Source: Synergistaceae bacterium OttesenSCG-928-I11 (GTDB lineage Bacteria > Synergistota > Synergistia > Synergistales > Synergistaceae). Taken from it: 64,000 bases of DNA. A program made the translations under genes and the position numbers. Positions within the stretch are counted from its first letter, which is position 1, and every line of letters begins with the position of its first letter. The notes beneath the pieces are model-generated. The model made no database searches and was not told the DNA's origin. It saw only the letters and a list, made by a program, of their open reading frames with translations. The DNA is taken from positions 24,653 to 88,652 of the forward strand of contig JAJDHV010000001.1 of NCBI GenBank assembly GCA_030266365.1, read 5' to 3'. Of the stretch, positions 28,313 through 39,164 are shown piece by piece.

Positions 28313-31300
28313 CTACCTGCTCATCGAGGCGGCTCTGGCCTGAACCTCCTGTGCGTTTGCCGAGCCTCGCAAATTCAGGTCATAAGCGATTTCAACAAAC
28401 CCAACATCCAGCGGTTCATCGATATTTTTCAGAGCGTGGATGATGCCGCGCCCATCGTCGATTTTCTGCACGGCATACGCCGCGCCCATCTCCACGATTT
28501 CACCGGAGTACGTCTTGCCCTCCATCGCGTCGGTTACGATGGGAACGTCGCCGAGTTTTGCTTTTGCCGCAATGATGACGTTCTTGCGATCCTCCTGTAT
28601 TTCCGCTTTGGACAATTCTTTCTGTTGGCGTATGTCTTCAAATCGAACGATGTTATCCGCAAAACTTTGTGCGTCGTCTCCGGTTTCGACTAGAGTCTCA
28701 CGAGTCTCATATTCCGTAACGCTCGTCGTTTCGGTTTCGTCGAACGCCGTTCCGTTTGCGGTCGGACGCCTGAACAGCGAATCCTCGTCCAGCCCGGCCT
28801 CTGTAAGTTCGTTCTGAAATTCGTACTCCTCGTCCTCGCCAAGCGTCAGCCCCTCCTCCTCTTCCTCGCCGCCGCGACTGTGATTGCTGATGTTCAATTC
28901 CAGATTCAGCTCGGCGAGCCGGGCGGATTTTTCGGTCAACTCCTGCTCCTGAGAAAACGGCTTCTCAAGCTCGGCTTGCGCGAGCTGAACCTGGTTCACG
29001 GCCTCTTTCAACTCCGTCTGCGTTTTTTGCAGTTTCTCCTCAAGGCCGTTCAGCACGTTATTGATGCGAGTAATCGTCCCCGATTCGCTGTCGCCGACGT
29101 TGATCCGGTGCTCCTCGTTGCCCTTTATCACCATCTGCGTTATGGCAAAGTGAGGGTTGAACTCCACGGTCATCTCAAAGCCGCGATACGAGCCTATTTG
29201 CATCGGATGAACGTCGACGTAGCCTCGAATCTCCTCCATCAGGGCCTTGCCTGCCTCGTCGCGCTTGTCGTAGGCGACGCCGGATATCGTCATCGGAGAG
29301 AATTCTTTGACGGATTCACCGGCATTGGCACGGTTCCGCTCGACATCTTGACTCAGTTTTTTTATCCGATATTCCAGCGCGTTTATCGTTCGCGGAAGCT
29401 CCTTGCGAAGCCTGTCCTGCAACGAATACTGGCTCTGCTGGTGCCCGGCTTTCGCTACGCGGAGCTTGGCAACCTGCACGTCCAGCTCCATCTTGAGTTT
29501 TATTTTCGGGTTACCAGCCGCCAGCGCCTTTATTTCGGCATAGCTCAGGACTGACTCGTCCACGTCCTCGCAGCTCCTGACAGGGTTCTTGTCCGTCATG
29601 ATCTGCGAGATGAATTTCTGCTTCAACTCCAAAGTTTGAAAGAGGTACGAATCAAAAGTGCCCTTCGTCACGTAGCGGAAAAGCTGTACTTCCGGGTTCT
29701 GGTTGCCCTGACGAAGAATGCGGCCCGCGCGTTGTTGGAGGTCACTTGGCCTCCATGGAGCATCGAGATCATGCAAGGCGATGAGCCTATCCTGAATGTT
29801 CGTGCCGACGCCCATCTTCTGCGTGGAGCCGAAGACGACGCGCACCTGCCCGCTCCTCACCTTCGCAAAAAGTTCCTTTTTCTGGAGGTCGGTTTCGTAA
29901 TCGTGGATGAAGGCTATCTCGTTCTCGGGAATGCCCTTCTTCACCAGTTTCCACTTGATATCGTCGTAGACGTTGAATTTTTTTTGCGAGCCCTTCTTAG
30001 GTGTTGAGTAGTCGGAAAACACAGCCTGTGTCAGCCGTTCCTCCTTCGTGTCATTCCAAATTTTATAGATGTTCTCCATACAGGCGTTGACCTTGCTTCC
30101 CGCCGTATCCGGCAGTTGTTCGTTGATGAGGCGTTGGTCGAGGCCGATTTTCCTGCCGTCAGTGGTAATCGCGAGCATGTTATCCTCGTGCGGCTCTACT
30201 CGACGGTCGCGAACAGCCTGCGCGCGTTTGGCGAGGTTTTTGATAAGGGCCTTCTGGATGTTGCTCGGCTCGACGGCGACGGTGGTGTATTTGCCCTCCG
30301 GACGGGGAAGGTCGAGCATCTCCGGTGTCTTGATGTCGGCAGCCTCCTTGAAAACCGACATCAGCTCCGGCAGGTTGTAGAATTTCGCGAAGCGTGTCCG
30401 AGCCCTATACCCGGAACCCTCCGGGGCCAGCTCGACGCTGGTCGTCGTCTCGCCAAAGACCGACGCCCAACTGTCAAAGTGTTCGAGCCCCATTTCGTTC
30501 AGCCGGTCGTGCTGCAAATACCGCATCATCGTAAATAATTCCGTCATTGAGTTGCTGATAGGGGTTCCTGTTGCAAAGACGACGCCGCGCCCGCCCGTGA
30601 TCTCGTCCATGTAGCGGCACTTCATGTACATATCGCTTGACTTCTGCGCTTCCGTCTGCGGGATACCGGCAACGTTGCGCATTTTCGTCATCAGGAAGAG
30701 GTTTTTATAGTTGTGAGCCTCGTCGACATAGAGTTTGTCTATGCCCAGGCGCTCGAAGTCGATAACGTCGTCCTTCTTCTCCTGATCGGTCAACTTCTGG
30801 AGCCTGACCCTCAGGGATTTCAGCGTCTTTTCGAGTTTCTTGACGTTGAACTTGGCGCTGTGATCGCCGCGCATCTCCTCGATGGCGTCCATCGTCATGT
30901 CCATCTGCTGTTGGATGAGCTGCGCCTGACGCTCGACGGAGACGGGGATGCGCTCGAACTGGCTGTGTCCCATGATGACGGCATCGTAATCCCCGGTCGA
31001 AATTTTTGCGCAGAATTTTTTTCTGTTCGCCGTCTCGAAGTCCTTCTTTCGAGCGACGAGGATGTTGGCGTTGGGGTAGAGTTTTTGGAACTCCGCCGCC
31101 GTCTGCTCGGTCAGGTGGTTGGGCACGACCATCAGGCTCTTGTTGGAGATACCGAGTCGCTTCGATTCCATGATGGAGGCTATCATCTCGAACGTCTTGC
31201 CAGCGCCGACGCAGTGGGCCAGAAGCGTATTGCCGCCGTAGAGGGCGTGCGCGATGGCGTTCGTCTGATGCGGATTCAGCTTGATGAGGGGGTTCATGCC

Positions 31301-34300
31301 GGGAAAGGTCAGGTGCGAGCCGTCGTACTCGCGCGGGCGAATCTGATTGAACGTCTCGTTGTACTTCTCGACAAGAGCCTCCCTGCGGTCGGGGTCGCGG
31401 AATATCCAGTCCTTGAACGCGGTTTTTATCGCCTCCTGCTTGATTTGAGCTGCCGCCGTCTCCTCGCCGTTCAGGACAGGGCGCTCCTTGCCGTCCGGCC
31501 CCATCTCCATATCGTGAACGCGGACGTCCTGTAGATTGAGCGTGGCCTCCAGGATGGCGTAGGCGCTCACACGCTCGGTGCCGTAGGTGGAACTCGCCTG
31601 TACGCTGCCGGAGTCACGGCCCTTGTTCGTGATGTTCCATTCGGAAGAATGGCTGGAATACTGCACCTCGATGGTGTTGCGCAGCCGCCAGGGCGTGTCG
31701 AGGAGTTCGTGCATGAACTCCTCGACGTACTTTTTGTCGACCCAGGTCGCGCCGAGCCGCACGTCGATCTCGTGGGCTTCGAGTTTTGGTGGAAGCGACG
31801 CTTCGAGTGCGGCCACGTTTTCCGCGAACAGCTCAGGTTCGCGCTCGGCGTATTCACGAGCAGCGAGTAACTTTTTTCTGATATTGCCGGAGAGGTATTC
31901 GCCTGCGGTCTCGTAGTGGAGGATTGTCGCTCCGTCGCGAACCTCGCTCTTTTCAGGATTCGCGAAGACGATGCCCTTCAGGTCGGATAAGATTTTATCC
32001 CGTTCCAACCCCGTGAGCGAAGACATGTAGTCGAGGTCGATCTTCGCTTTTTCGGAGATGGAGAGCAACAGCGCCTCGTTCGCGGTTTCGACGCGATCCG
32101 GGACGGCATGTCCTTTGACCGTGCGCTTGGTAAAAATATCGGCTTTGCGCTCCAACTCTTTTTCTTCGTTCAGGACTTCGAGCGTGGAGAGAAGGTAATA
32201 ACCGGAGTCGTCCTCCATCGCCCGCGCGTTCGCGCGGTCGTTGATGAGACCATATGTCGCCGTGAAGCTGTCGTAGGCGGAACTCAGCTCGCCTTGCAGC
32301 TTCGCCAGCTCGTCGTCGCCGCACTCGCGGTACTGCGCGTCGATGAGCGTCCGCGTGCAGTCGCGAAGTTCTATGAGCCCTCTCAGGCGTCCCGCCTGTA
32401 GCGACGGCAGCTCGATTTTGAACATGACGGAGTTTTCGCGGTAGTAGATATCGTCGTCCACCAGGGCGTAGCTCCAGTTTCGGACGCCCGGGTCGGCGGG
32501 TATGGACTCCCGCGTCTGCTCTTCCGGCTCTGCGGCATAGTCCATGAATTTTCCGTCTATCTTCGACAACGCTGTCTTTAGCTGCACCGCAAGGTTCTTT
32601 CCTGGGATGGGCTCGCAGGCCGTTTCCTCGTCGTTGCCGTACATGTTGCGGGAATGGATCATGCGCCCGAGCACCATTTCAGGGTGCGATGCGAAGTAGG
32701 AATTTACCGGGATACCGTCCTCGGTCTGCCCGAGATGCACCCAATCCGGCTCTGTCACGATGGGGCGCTCGCGCTTGCGCAGGAATATGATGTCGGCTGT
32801 CACTTCGGTTCCCGCATTGTCCTTGAAGGCGTCGTTCGGTAGCCGGACGGCTCCGAGCAGTTCCGCGCGTTCGGCGAGATAGCGTCGTGTCGATGGGTTC
32901 GCCTTGTCGAGCGTCCCCTTCGAGGTGATGAACGCCACGACGCCGCCGGGACGAATGTGATCCAGGGATTTGGCGAAGAAGTAGTCGTGAATGTTAATTT
33001 TTTGCGCTTCGTACTTGGGGTCGAAGACACGGTAGTTGCCGAACGGCACGTTGCCGATGGCCAAATCGAAGAAATTTTCGCGGAAATTCGTCTCCTCGAA
33101 TCCCTTGACCTCTATCTTCGCATTCTGATAGAGCTGTCTCGCGATGCGGCCTGATACGCCGTCAAGTTCGACGCCGTAGAGCTTGGCGTCCTTCATGCTC
33201 TCGGGCAGCAATCCGAAGAAGTTGCCGACGCCCATCGACGGCTCCAGGACGTTGCCCTTGGTGAAGCCCATGTTTCCCACGGCTTCATAGACGGCGCGAA
33301 TAACGGTGGGAGAGCTGTAAAAGGCGTTGATCGTCGTCGCCCGCGCCGCTTTGTACTCCTCGGCGCTGAGAAGTTCTTTCAGCTCTCGATATTCCTTGCC
33401 CCACGACTCGTTCTGGCTGTCGAACGCCTGCGATATCGCGCCCCAAGAGACGTATTTGGATAGAGTGCTCTGCTCCTCCGGTGTGGCGAGGCGATTTTCC
33501 GACTCTATTTTCCGCAGGGTGCGGATGGCCTCGACGTTGTTGCGGTATTTTGTCTTGGCCCCGCCGTAGCCGAGCGCGTCGTCGGTGATGCGGAAATCCA
33601 GCTTGGGCTGCGCCGGGGCTTGTGCTTCGTCCTCGCGTAGAGCTTCTGTTTCCGGTGCGGGTGCGAGTTCATCGTTTTTCGGTTCGAGGATGGCGGGTTG
33701 CGGCTCGCTTTGCGAAAAGATTTCTTCTCCGGCAACCTTCGCTTGTTCCGCCTGTTCTATTTCCTCAATCTTCTCGATCTGTTCCTCCTCGGATGGAAAG
33801 ATGGAGAGCTGATTCACGCCGCCGTTCTTATCCCGCTTCCTTGAGGGTTTTTTCGGCGGAACAGACGCGACGGAGGAAGCGGCGGCGGTGCGCTCCGCTT
33901 CCTCCGGTCGGTCTTTTGAGAAATTTTCTTCGTTTCCTCTATGTATAGATGAAGAATCTACGCGAAGATGAGTTCCCTCGTCACGATCTCTTCCGCGCGG
34001 GCCTTCAAATTCTCCATGCACCCGACCCACGCCATCGGGTCGTTCGTCTTGTCCGGCGCGGGCTCCTTCTCCAGCGTCCTCTCGATGAACAGGTTCACCT
34101 GCCGACGCGCCGTCTCGTCCACCTCCTCCAGATGGCTGTACAGCTCGCCCTTCAATTGTAGCGTCGTATATAGCACTTTGTCGTTCGTCTCCAGATGTCG
34201 CCGTCTCATCAGGGCGTATTTGCCCAATGGCTTCGTCGGAACGTCGTCCAGCTCTATCGCCGGAATCAGATAATCTCCCGCCTGTACGTACTCTATCTCC

Positions 34301-35053
34301 ATCATTGCTCCTGCTCCTTTCAATTCTGTCGCGAGACTGAATCCAGCGATCCACATTTTTGACGGTGCGCTCTATGTTTCGGAGTATCCCCTCGGATATC
34401 TCGCCGACCGCGAGGCCTAACTCGGATATTTCCTCCGGTGTGCTAAAACTCTGGAGTTGCTCGAATGACTCCGGTAATTTTTCCGATGCCTCTGCATCGA
34501 GGCCGCAACGGGAGAGAACACAATAGACGACGCTGTCCGATATCAGTTCCCTCGTTTGCGGGTCGTTAGTATAGCTTGACGTGATTTTTTTAACAATACT
34601 CGTGAGCTGCTCTTTTGTGTCGGGATCGTCGAAGCCATAAGTTTTCCCGAGCATTCCCTTCACTGGGTTCAGGTGTTCTTCGCCCATTCGCCATATATAC
34701 GGGGTGGGTTGGCCGATGTGACGCTGGTACGTGTCGCGGACATCGAACACGTATTTGAGAACCGGCTGCTGCCGGTTCGAGTTGTCGATGAGCGCGATGC
34801 CCTTGGAGCCGCGTTTCACCCATCTGTGCATCCGTTCGTTCCAGAACTCGATAGAAGCGCAGGCGACGGCCTCGTGCCGCTGCGCGTGGATGAGCATCTG
34901 GTCGGCGAAGGAGTATTTGTACATCCTGCCGACGCAGGAGAGGAACGAAGCCCAGGTCGCGGAGTCCTTCGTCACCTCCCCGATGTGCGCGGAGAAGATA
35001 TCCGCCGTGCGTTGCAGTTTCGGGTTTCGGAATTTGCCATTGAGTAGTTCCAT
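28313..35053 (-). CDS. Giant methylase-helicase of the conjugative element (2246 aa)
   Basis: Domains in order: an ArdC-like start (about 35-100; [24 protein letters not shown]); a Gly/Arg/Asp-rich linker (about 240-420); an N6-adenine-methylase-like domain ([11 protein letters not shown] near 606; GNVPFG near 670 where NPPF is usual); an SF2/SNF2-type helicase ([11 protein letters not shown] near 1284, [10 protein letters not shown] near 1444, [13 protein letters not shown] later); coiled coil; and a KfrB-like C-terminus ([12 protein letters not shown]). Such proteins are common cargo-independent parts of large conjugative elements and may protect or process incoming DNA. It is transcribed after the relaxase gene (12-bp gap). 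Confidence 0.85.
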   Translation of the reverse strand: MELLNGKFRNPKLQRTADIFSAHIGEVTKDSATWASFLSCVGRMYKYSFADQMLIHAQRHEAVACASIEFWNERMHRWVKRGSKGIALIDNSNRQQPVLKYVFDVRDTYQRHIGQPTPYIWRMGEEHLNPVKGMLGKTYGFDDPDTKEQLTSIVKKITSSYTNDPQTRELISDSVVYCVLSRCGLDAEASEKLPESFEQLQSFSTPEEISELGLAVGEISEGILRNIERTVKNVDRWIQSRDRIERSRSNDGDRVRTGGRLSDSGDRAGRRSDEAIGQIRPDETATSGDERQSAIYDATIEGRAVQPSGGGGRDGASAGEPVHREDAGEGARAGQDERPDGVGRVHGEFEGPRGRDRDEGTHLRVDSSSIHRGNEENFSKDRPEEAERTAAASSVASVPPKKPSRKRDKNGGVNQLSIFPSEEEQIEKIEEIEQAEQAKVAGEEIFSQSEPQPAILEPKNDELAPAPETEALREDEAQAPAQPKLDFRITDDALGYGGAKTKYRNNVEAIRTLRKIESENRLATPEEQSTLSKYVSWGAISQAFDSQNESWGKEYRELKELLSAEEYKAARATTINAFYSSPTVIRAVYEAVGNMGFTKGNVLEPSMGVGNFFGLLPESMKDAKLYGVELDGVSGRIARQLYQNAKIEVKGFEETNFRENFFDLAIGNVPFGNYRVFDPKYEAQKINIHDYFFAKSLDHIRPGGVVAFITSKGTLDKANPSTRRYLAERAELLGAVRLPNDAFKDNAGTEVTADIIFLRKRERPIVTEPDWVHLGQTEDGIPVNSYFASHPEMVLGRMIHSRNMYGNDEETACEPIPGKNLAVQLKTALSKIDGKFMDYAAEPEEQTRESIPADPGVRNWSYALVDDDIYYRENSVMFKIELPSLQAGRLRGLIELRDCTRTLIDAQYRECGDDELAKLQGELSSAYDSFTATYGLINDRANARAMEDDSGYYLLSTLEVLNEEKELERKADIFTKRTVKGHAVPDRVETANEALLLSISEKAKIDLDYMSSLTGLERDKILSDLKGIVFANPEKSEVRDGATILHYETAGEYLSGNIRKKLLAAREYAEREPELFAENVAALEASLPPKLEAHEIDVRLGATWVDKKYVEEFMHELLDTPWRLRNTIEVQYSSHSSEWNITNKGRDSGSVQASSTYGTERVSAYAILEATLNLQDVRVHDMEMGPDGKERPVLNGEETAAAQIKQEAIKTAFKDWIFRDPDRREALVEKYNETFNQIRPREYDGSHLTFPGMNPLIKLNPHQTNAIAHALYGGNTLLAHCVGAGKTFEMIASIMESKRLGISNKSLMVVPNHLTEQTAAEFQKLYPNANILVARKKDFETANRKKFCAKISTGDYDAVIMGHSQFERIPVSVERQAQLIQQQMDMTMDAIEEMRGDHSAKFNVKKLEKTLKSLRVRLQKLTDQEKKDDVIDFERLGIDKLYVDEAHNYKNLFLMTKMRNVAGIPQTEAQKSSDMYMKCRYMDEITGGRGVVFATGTPISNSMTELFTMMRYLQHDRLNEMGLEHFDSWASVFGETTTSVELAPEGSGYRARTRFAKFYNLPELMSVFKEAADIKTPEMLDLPRPEGKYTTVAVEPSNIQKALIKNLAKRAQAVRDRRVEPHEDNMLAITTDGRKIGLDQRLINEQLPDTAGSKVNACMENIYKIWNDTKEERLTQAVFSDYSTPKKGSQKKFNVYDDIKWKLVKKGIPENEIAFIHDYETDLQKKELFAKVRSGQVRVVFGSTQKMGVGTNIQDRLIALHDLDAPWRPSDLQQRAGRILRQGNQNPEVQLFRYVTKGTFDSYLFQTLELKQKFISQIMTDKNPVRSCEDVDESVLSYAEIKALAAGNPKIKLKMELDVQVAKLRVAKAGHQQSQYSLQDRLRKELPRTINALEYRIKKLSQDVERNRANAGESVKEFSPMTISGVAYDKRDEAGKALMEEIRGYVDVHPMQIGSYRGFEMTVEFNPHFAITQMVIKGNEEHRINVGDSESGTITRINNVLNGLEEKLQKTQTELKEAVNQVQLAQAELEKPFSQEQELTEKSARLAELNLELNISNHSRGGEEEEEGLTLGEDEEYEFQNELTEAGLDEDSLFRRPTANGTAFDETETTSVTEYETRETLVETGDDAQSFADNIVRFEDIRQQKELSKAEIQEDRKNVIIAAKAKLGDVPIVTDAMEGKTYSGEIVEMGAAYAVQKIDDGRGIIHALKNIDEPLDVGFVEIAYDLNLRGSANAQEVQARAASMSR
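33958..34305 (-). CDS. TnpV-like protein, embedded in another frame of the methylase-helicase gene
   Basis: A 115-residue ORF on the same strand but a different frame from the surrounding gene. It reads [19 protein letters not shown], then [14 protein letters not shown] and finally [17 protein letters not shown], the pattern of TnpV-type small proteins of Gram-positive transposons. GGAGCAGGAGCA precedes the ATG pair. In the large gene the same bases encode only the low-complexity R/G/D-rich linker. The family resemblance in the inner frame and blandness of the outer frame support true overprinting. Role unknown. Confidence 0.6.
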   Translation of the reverse strand: MMEIEYVQAGDYLIPAIELDDVPTKPLGKYALMRRRHLETNDKVLYTTLQLKGELYSHLEEVDETARRQVNLFIERTLEKEPAPDKTNDPMAWVGCMENLKARAEEIVTRELIFA

Positions 35054-35065
35054 AGTCCGTTTATT

Positions 35066-37750
35066 TCACCTTCCTTTATATTGCCTTTGTGCCTGCTGCT
35101 GCTGTTGTGTCATGCTGCGCCCTTCGAGGCGCAGATATAGGGGCTGATACTGCAAGGCTCTTTGATATTGAATCGTGCCTCGTGCCCCGAAGACGAATTT
35201 CTCCGTCGTCTCCGACGCATAGCGACTCCAGTCCCGATTGCGGTATTTGGCGTCGAAAGCCTCTGCGGTCATGTTCTCCCGGCGCATGGCGGGGCCGTTG
35301 GATTCGATGGCGTTTTTCACTTCGCTCTGCGAGTAGCCGGTCACCCTCATGCGGATGCCGATCATGGCGTCGATGCGGGAGTAGTCGATCTGCCCGGGAT
35401 CGCCCATAGATTTCGAGACGATATCGCGGTAGTGAGTCCAGTACGCGCCGTTCGGGTCGTTAGGGCCGTTGGAAGAATTCGAAGCAGAGGCGTTGGTATT
35501 TTTCACGATACTCGCCGCCACGCGCTCTTTCGCCTCGATCTCCTTCTGTGCCTTCTGCTGCTGGGCATAAATCTCCCTAAGCTCGGCGCGAGCCTTTTCG
35601 CAGATGCCTCCGTTCGTTTCCGTCAATGTCGTTAATGGGTAACTACCGTCCTCGCGCCGATGTTTCGGCTTGCAGTTCGGGAATGGCGGCAGTCGGTGTC
35701 CGTGGACGGAGCCGGAGAGCTTCGGGTCGCCGTATTCCTGATTCAACAGCTTTGTCAGCCTGTTTGCGGCTTCGCGGTCTTTTGAGGTGTCGCCGAGAAC
35801 GCTTGGAACTGTGAGAATCGCCTGATAGTTTCCCGGACTGGACTCGATGACACAGGCGGGAGCGTAGCCGTCGCCTTTCAGGCGCTGCAAATTCTCCGGC
35901 GTGAGGTCGTCCACGAGGATGTGGTGTTTGTCTGGGCTCATGGGTGTGACGATGATGTTTTTGTTGTAGTAGCTGAATGCTGAAAATTTTGATATTGCCT
36001 CCAATAGCTCTTCTTTTTTCTTTCCTTCATAGCCGCCGTTTTGTTTGTCGAAGAGGAACGCCTTCGTGCCGCCTTTGGTCATCTCCGTTACGACGACGCG
36101 GAAGCGCTCGGCCCCAACTGCGTCGGCGTAGTTGCCGACTATTTCTTTTTTCTGCATGTCGTTTCTTATCTGCACCTTCTCCTTCCTTTTTTCCTCGATC
36201 TGTTTCGCGAGGTCGGGGTTTGAAATTCTCAAGTTATGCGCGGCTGCGAGTTCCACACACTTACGCTTGTACTCGTCTGTGCCCTGAATCTCTGCGGAGC
36301 CCCACTTCTGGTTGGCGAGTTGCAGGGCGGCGAGGATAGCGTCGTCGTTGGTGTTCTCCGCGAGGATGATTTTTTTGCCGTAATCGATGAACCCAGCTTG
36401 CTGGCTACCGTCCGCGACATAGGCGACGCCGCCCTTGCTGCTCTGTGCCGGTTTGAATTGGCGTAAGTCTGCATGGGCCTTGGACGTGTCCTGATTTTGA
36501 TCTAGTGGCGCGCCGAAGATAGCACCCTGGTTGGGGTATCTGAAATTCAGGATGGGTGCCTGCTCGTAGCCCTCTTCGAGCCAACGCTTGAAATTCTTGA
36601 AGCGGCGGGGGTAACTCTTGCGAAACGCTTCTATTTCCTTCTTCTGGATGTCGGCGAGGTCGAGCTTTTCACCCTGCTGCTTTGCCGCCATAATGCTGCG
36701 CTGGCGGTTGAGAAGTGCGCCGCGCCCTTTCCACGAACCGGCGAAGGCTGTCTGACGTTCGTTTTTTTGAGCGTCGTGCAGTTCGGCGCGTTCTTTTTTG
36801 TGACGTTCTTTGAGTGCCTCCAATGCGTCGGATTTGTCCGTGTAATACTGGCTACGCGCTGCGGAATATCGCTCCCAATCCGATTTGACGCCGCGTTTTT
36901 CAACCTGCTCGACAGGCTCCGGCTGCCGTTCTGTGACGATGATGTTTTCGGGGCGCTGTTCATAGGCCCCCAACCGCTCGCAAAGTTTTGACAGGCTGAT
37001 GTCGCGCCCCGCCGTCGAGGCTTTGACAGCCGTGTCGCCGATCCACAAAATAGCGCCGCTGCCCTTTTTCTCGAAAGCGATGCCCTGTTCGGCAAGGCGG
37101 CTGTGGAGTTGCTGCCAGTTCGGAGCTTTGCGAATGATGTCGGCGGCGATCTCCTGCGCGATACGTTCGGCGCTCTTGGTGGCGGTATGAACCTCGCCAT
37201 CCTTCGCGTTCTGCGAGATGGCGCGGTCGCCGGATTTTTTCTTCTCGACGATCTGGCCGTCGTCGGTGACGAGGAAAAATCCGTTTTGCTCGACCTCCCA
37301 ACCCTGCGCCAGTTCGATCTTCCTCGCCGCCAACTCCGTAGCCTTGTACGTCCAACCGTTCGCCGGGAGGACTGCTTTCAGAGTCTCGGGGTGAATTCGG
37401 TTGACGACGACGTGGACGTGTTGGTTCTCGGTATCCCGCTGAAGAACCCATAATGCCTGGCAATCCTGCAAATTCAGCTCTTGCAGCAGGATTCCGACCG
37501 CCTCGTCGACCTGGGCGTCGGTGGGCAGTTCGTGTTCGCGCCACGACAAGATGGCGTGAAAGACGGGGTCTTTGCAGCGTTTGTTGTCCGTCGCAAGGGC
37601 CTCCATCTCGATTGCCGCCGTTTCTGCGGAAAGGATGTGCTGGTAGCCGACGTGCGCGGTTTTCAAAGAATCGTGGGTGAGACAGTAGGAGACTAGGTCT
37701 TTGAAGCTACTCTTGCCATCGTTCCGTTTGTCAGGGATTTTGCCGATCAC
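35066..37750 (-). CDS. traI: TraI-like MOBP relaxase with C-terminal primase-like domain
   Basis: An 894-residue protein that should nick oriT and pilot the strand. The relaxase domain (about 1-300) has candidate tyrosine Y22 (LVSYCLTHD) and the metal triad region H111-x-H113 in NQHVHVVVNRIHPET. Residues about 590-720 resemble a RepB-type primase-polymerase (HILVDDLTPENLQ, SSPGNYQAILTV, HGHRLPPFPN). A fusion of nicking and priming would allow complementary-strand synthesis in the recipient. It overlaps the upstream MobC-like gene by 4 bases. Confidence 0.88.
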   Translation of the reverse strand: MIGKIPDKRNDGKSSFKDLVSYCLTHDSLKTAHVGYQHILSAETAAIEMEALATDNKRCKDPVFHAILSWREHELPTDAQVDEAVGILLQELNLQDCQALWVLQRDTENQHVHVVVNRIHPETLKAVLPANGWTYKATELAARKIELAQGWEVEQNGFFLVTDDGQIVEKKKSGDRAISQNAKDGEVHTATKSAERIAQEIAADIIRKAPNWQQLHSRLAEQGIAFEKKGSGAILWIGDTAVKASTAGRDISLSKLCERLGAYEQRPENIIVTERQPEPVEQVEKRGVKSDWERYSAARSQYYTDKSDALEALKERHKKERAELHDAQKNERQTAFAGSWKGRGALLNRQRSIMAAKQQGEKLDLADIQKKEIEAFRKSYPRRFKNFKRWLEEGYEQAPILNFRYPNQGAIFGAPLDQNQDTSKAHADLRQFKPAQSSKGGVAYVADGSQQAGFIDYGKKIILAENTNDDAILAALQLANQKWGSAEIQGTDEYKRKCVELAAAHNLRISNPDLAKQIEEKRKEKVQIRNDMQKKEIVGNYADAVGAERFRVVVTEMTKGGTKAFLFDKQNGGYEGKKKEELLEAISKFSAFSYYNKNIIVTPMSPDKHHILVDDLTPENLQRLKGDGYAPACVIESSPGNYQAILTVPSVLGDTSKDREAANRLTKLLNQEYGDPKLSGSVHGHRLPPFPNCKPKHRREDGSYPLTTLTETNGGICEKARAELREIYAQQQKAQKEIEAKERVAASIVKNTNASASNSSNGPNDPNGAYWTHYRDIVSKSMGDPGQIDYSRIDAMIGIRMRVTGYSQSEVKNAIESNGPAMRRENMTAEAFDAKYRNRDWSRYASETTEKFVFGARGTIQYQRALQYQPLYLRLEGRSMTQQQQQAQRQYKGR

Positions 37751-38073
37751 TGCTCTCGATTCCTATTACTGGAAAATTCTTCGTTCATTTTGTGAACGTA
37801 ATTGCTGATCTCGTCGATTGCCTTAGAGGTTTTCGCGCTGTATGCGCCCTTGCTCTCGTTGTGAATATGCTTGAGGAGGCCGCCGATGCGACGTAGCTCC
37901 GACAGCACGCGCAGGTCGGTCTTGGCCGAAACGCGCTTGCCGAGACCGCGCTGACGCAAGAATGAGGATACCGACAGACCGCACAGGTCGGCTTCGTCGG
38001 CGAGAAATGTCTGCTCCTCCTCGGTTACTCGAAAGGAAATTCTGATGGTTCGTTTTTCGTGATTTGGTTTCAT
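37747..38073 (-). CDS. MobC/TraJ-like relaxosome accessory protein
   Basis: A 108-residue basic protein: an N-terminal ribbon-helix-helix-like region (TIRISFRVTEEEQTFLADEAD, LSVSSFLRQRGLG) and a C-terminal helix (RRIGGLLKHIHNE..SKAIDEISNYVHKM) typical of MobC/TraJ relaxosome proteins that bind oriT and load the relaxase. ATG 38073 follows GGAGG by 6 bases. It is the first gene of the relaxase/methylase-helicase operon. Confidence 0.8.
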   Translation of the reverse strand: MKPNHEKRTIRISFRVTEEEQTFLADEADLCGLSVSSFLRQRGLGKRVSAKTDLRVLSELRRIGGLLKHIHNESKGAYSAKTSKAIDEISNYVHKMNEEFSSNRNREQ

Positions 38074-38084
38074 GCTTCGCCTCC

Positions 38085-38128
38085 ACAATCGTTTTTTCGA
38101 TTGTATGGGCGGTTTGGGGGGCTGTTGA
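38085..38128 (-). promoter_or_regulatory. Element-type promoter 4 with overlapping operator (relaxase operon)
   Basis: On the reverse strand TCAACA (38128-38123) and TACAAT (38105-38100) are 17 bp apart with the shared C-run in the spacer. An inverted repeat ACAATCG/CGATTGT (38085-38104) overlaps the -10, a fitting autoregulatory site for the RHH-like first gene. The rest of the 307-bp gap up to 38380 contains only a GGTGAGGG/CCCTCACC hairpin at 38339-38362. Confidence 0.6.
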
Positions 38129-38380
38129 TAATTTTAGATCGTTTGAAATGGTAACTTCAGGAATTCATTGAGCACAGAGGGTAGACAGGTTTTCTAGGAC
38201 TTTTTGATCGTAATCCCGCACCGTTTCGAGAGCAAAATGATTGATGTCTTTCTTTAGTTTAATGCATATGAACTAGGCATTATGTTTTTGAGATATTTAT
38301 TGTGGGCATACTTTCAGATGTAGACTGTATATTCTCAAGGTGAGGGCGATTGAAACCCTCACCCAATTATTTGTTTCTTT

Positions 38381-38548
38381 TCAATAGCGGCAGTTCGGCC
38401 CGTGCCCATATCCACCATCACAATAGTATCCGCCGTTTCCGTTGTAACGCCAATTGTGACCGCCATCGTTGTGATGACCGTGTGCAAAAGCAGAGCCTGC
38501 GGATAAGAACAGTACTATACCGGCTAGGATAGCGAAAACCTTTTTCAA
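38381..38548 (-). CDS. Small secreted His/Gly-rich protein, 55 aa
   Basis: A signal peptide (KKVFAILAGIVLFLSAGSAFA) is followed by about 33 mature residues rich in His, Gly, Asn and Tyr (HGHHNDGGHNW, GYGHGPNCRY), a likely periplasmic metal-binding peptide. The TTG start follows an extended AAAAGGAGGTGATGA, the best ribosome site in the area; ATG-started alternatives lack one. It lies directly downstream of the MerR gene in the metal island. Confidence 0.7.
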   Translation of the reverse strand: MKKVFAILAGIVLFLSAGSAFAHGHHNDGGHNWRYNGNGGYYCDGGYGHGPNCRY

Positions 38549-38654
38549 ATCATCACCTCCTTTTGTGTTACGGATTTCATGATGAAAGAATACTGCATCT
38601 TTATATGAACGCACATTGTCAAAAGCACCAAACTGCATAAGATAGCTAACTCAT

Positions 38655-39056
38655 TTAAAGATGCATTTGGTCCGTTTGCCGTGGAAAAAGTTCTTCTTCC
38701 TTTGGCGCAATATGGATTTCATAACATTCTATTTTTTCATCCAGAAGGCGCTGTATTACTTGCAATTCATTGATTCTTATTGTCAGTTGATTTTTGAGTT
38801 CAAGCAAAAGTTTTTTCCGAGCTTCTATTGTTTTATCACCGTCGGGAACCATGTCTATGTATTGCGTTAACGTTTTGATAGACATCCCTGCGTCTCTCAT
38901 CCACTTTATCATGGCAATTCGTTCGCAATCTCGTTCGGCAAATTCTCTGAATCCACCGGAATTCTTCTGAACTCTCGGAAGCAACCCAATTTTTTCATAG
39001 TATCGCAACGTGTCCTGTGAGAGCGCAAATTTTTCACATACCTCAGAAATTGTCAT
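38655..39056 (-). CDS. MerR-family transcriptional regulator
   Basis: A 133-residue regulator: winged HTH at the N-terminus (MTISEVCEKFALSQDTLRYYEKIGLLP, the MerR signature), then a long dimerisation helix. The C-terminus has single Cys and His residues (KIECYEIHIAP) but not the cysteine pattern of ZntR or CueR, so a metal effector is not proven; AdhR/NmlR-like sensing is possible. ATG 39056 has GGGAGG 7 bases upstream. It may control the adjacent His-rich genes. Confidence 0.87.
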   Translation of the reverse strand: MTISEVCEKFALSQDTLRYYEKIGLLPRVQKNSGGFREFAERDCERIAMIKWMRDAGMSIKTLTQYIDMVPDGDKTIEARKKLLLELKNQLTIRINELQVIQRLLDEKIECYEIHIAPKEEELFPRQTDQMHL

Positions 39057-39164
39057 TTTTAACCCTCCCACAGGATTTGCTGGAGCTTTGGCGAACGAAA
39101 GACCGGAAGGAATCTCTCATTCGCCTTTTTACATGCTCCATTTGATGTCGCAACTCGCCAAAAG

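Noticed and set aside
28313..34161. Several forward frames of 200-270 codons opposite the methylase-helicase gene
   Set aside because: They are antisense shadows in another phase with no start signals or domain patterns.
38085..38362. oriT directly upstream of the MobC/TraJ-like gene
   Set aside because: The only structures are a short operator-like hairpin and a probable terminator; the 47.2-47.6 kb region fits the IncP layout better. Not excluded.
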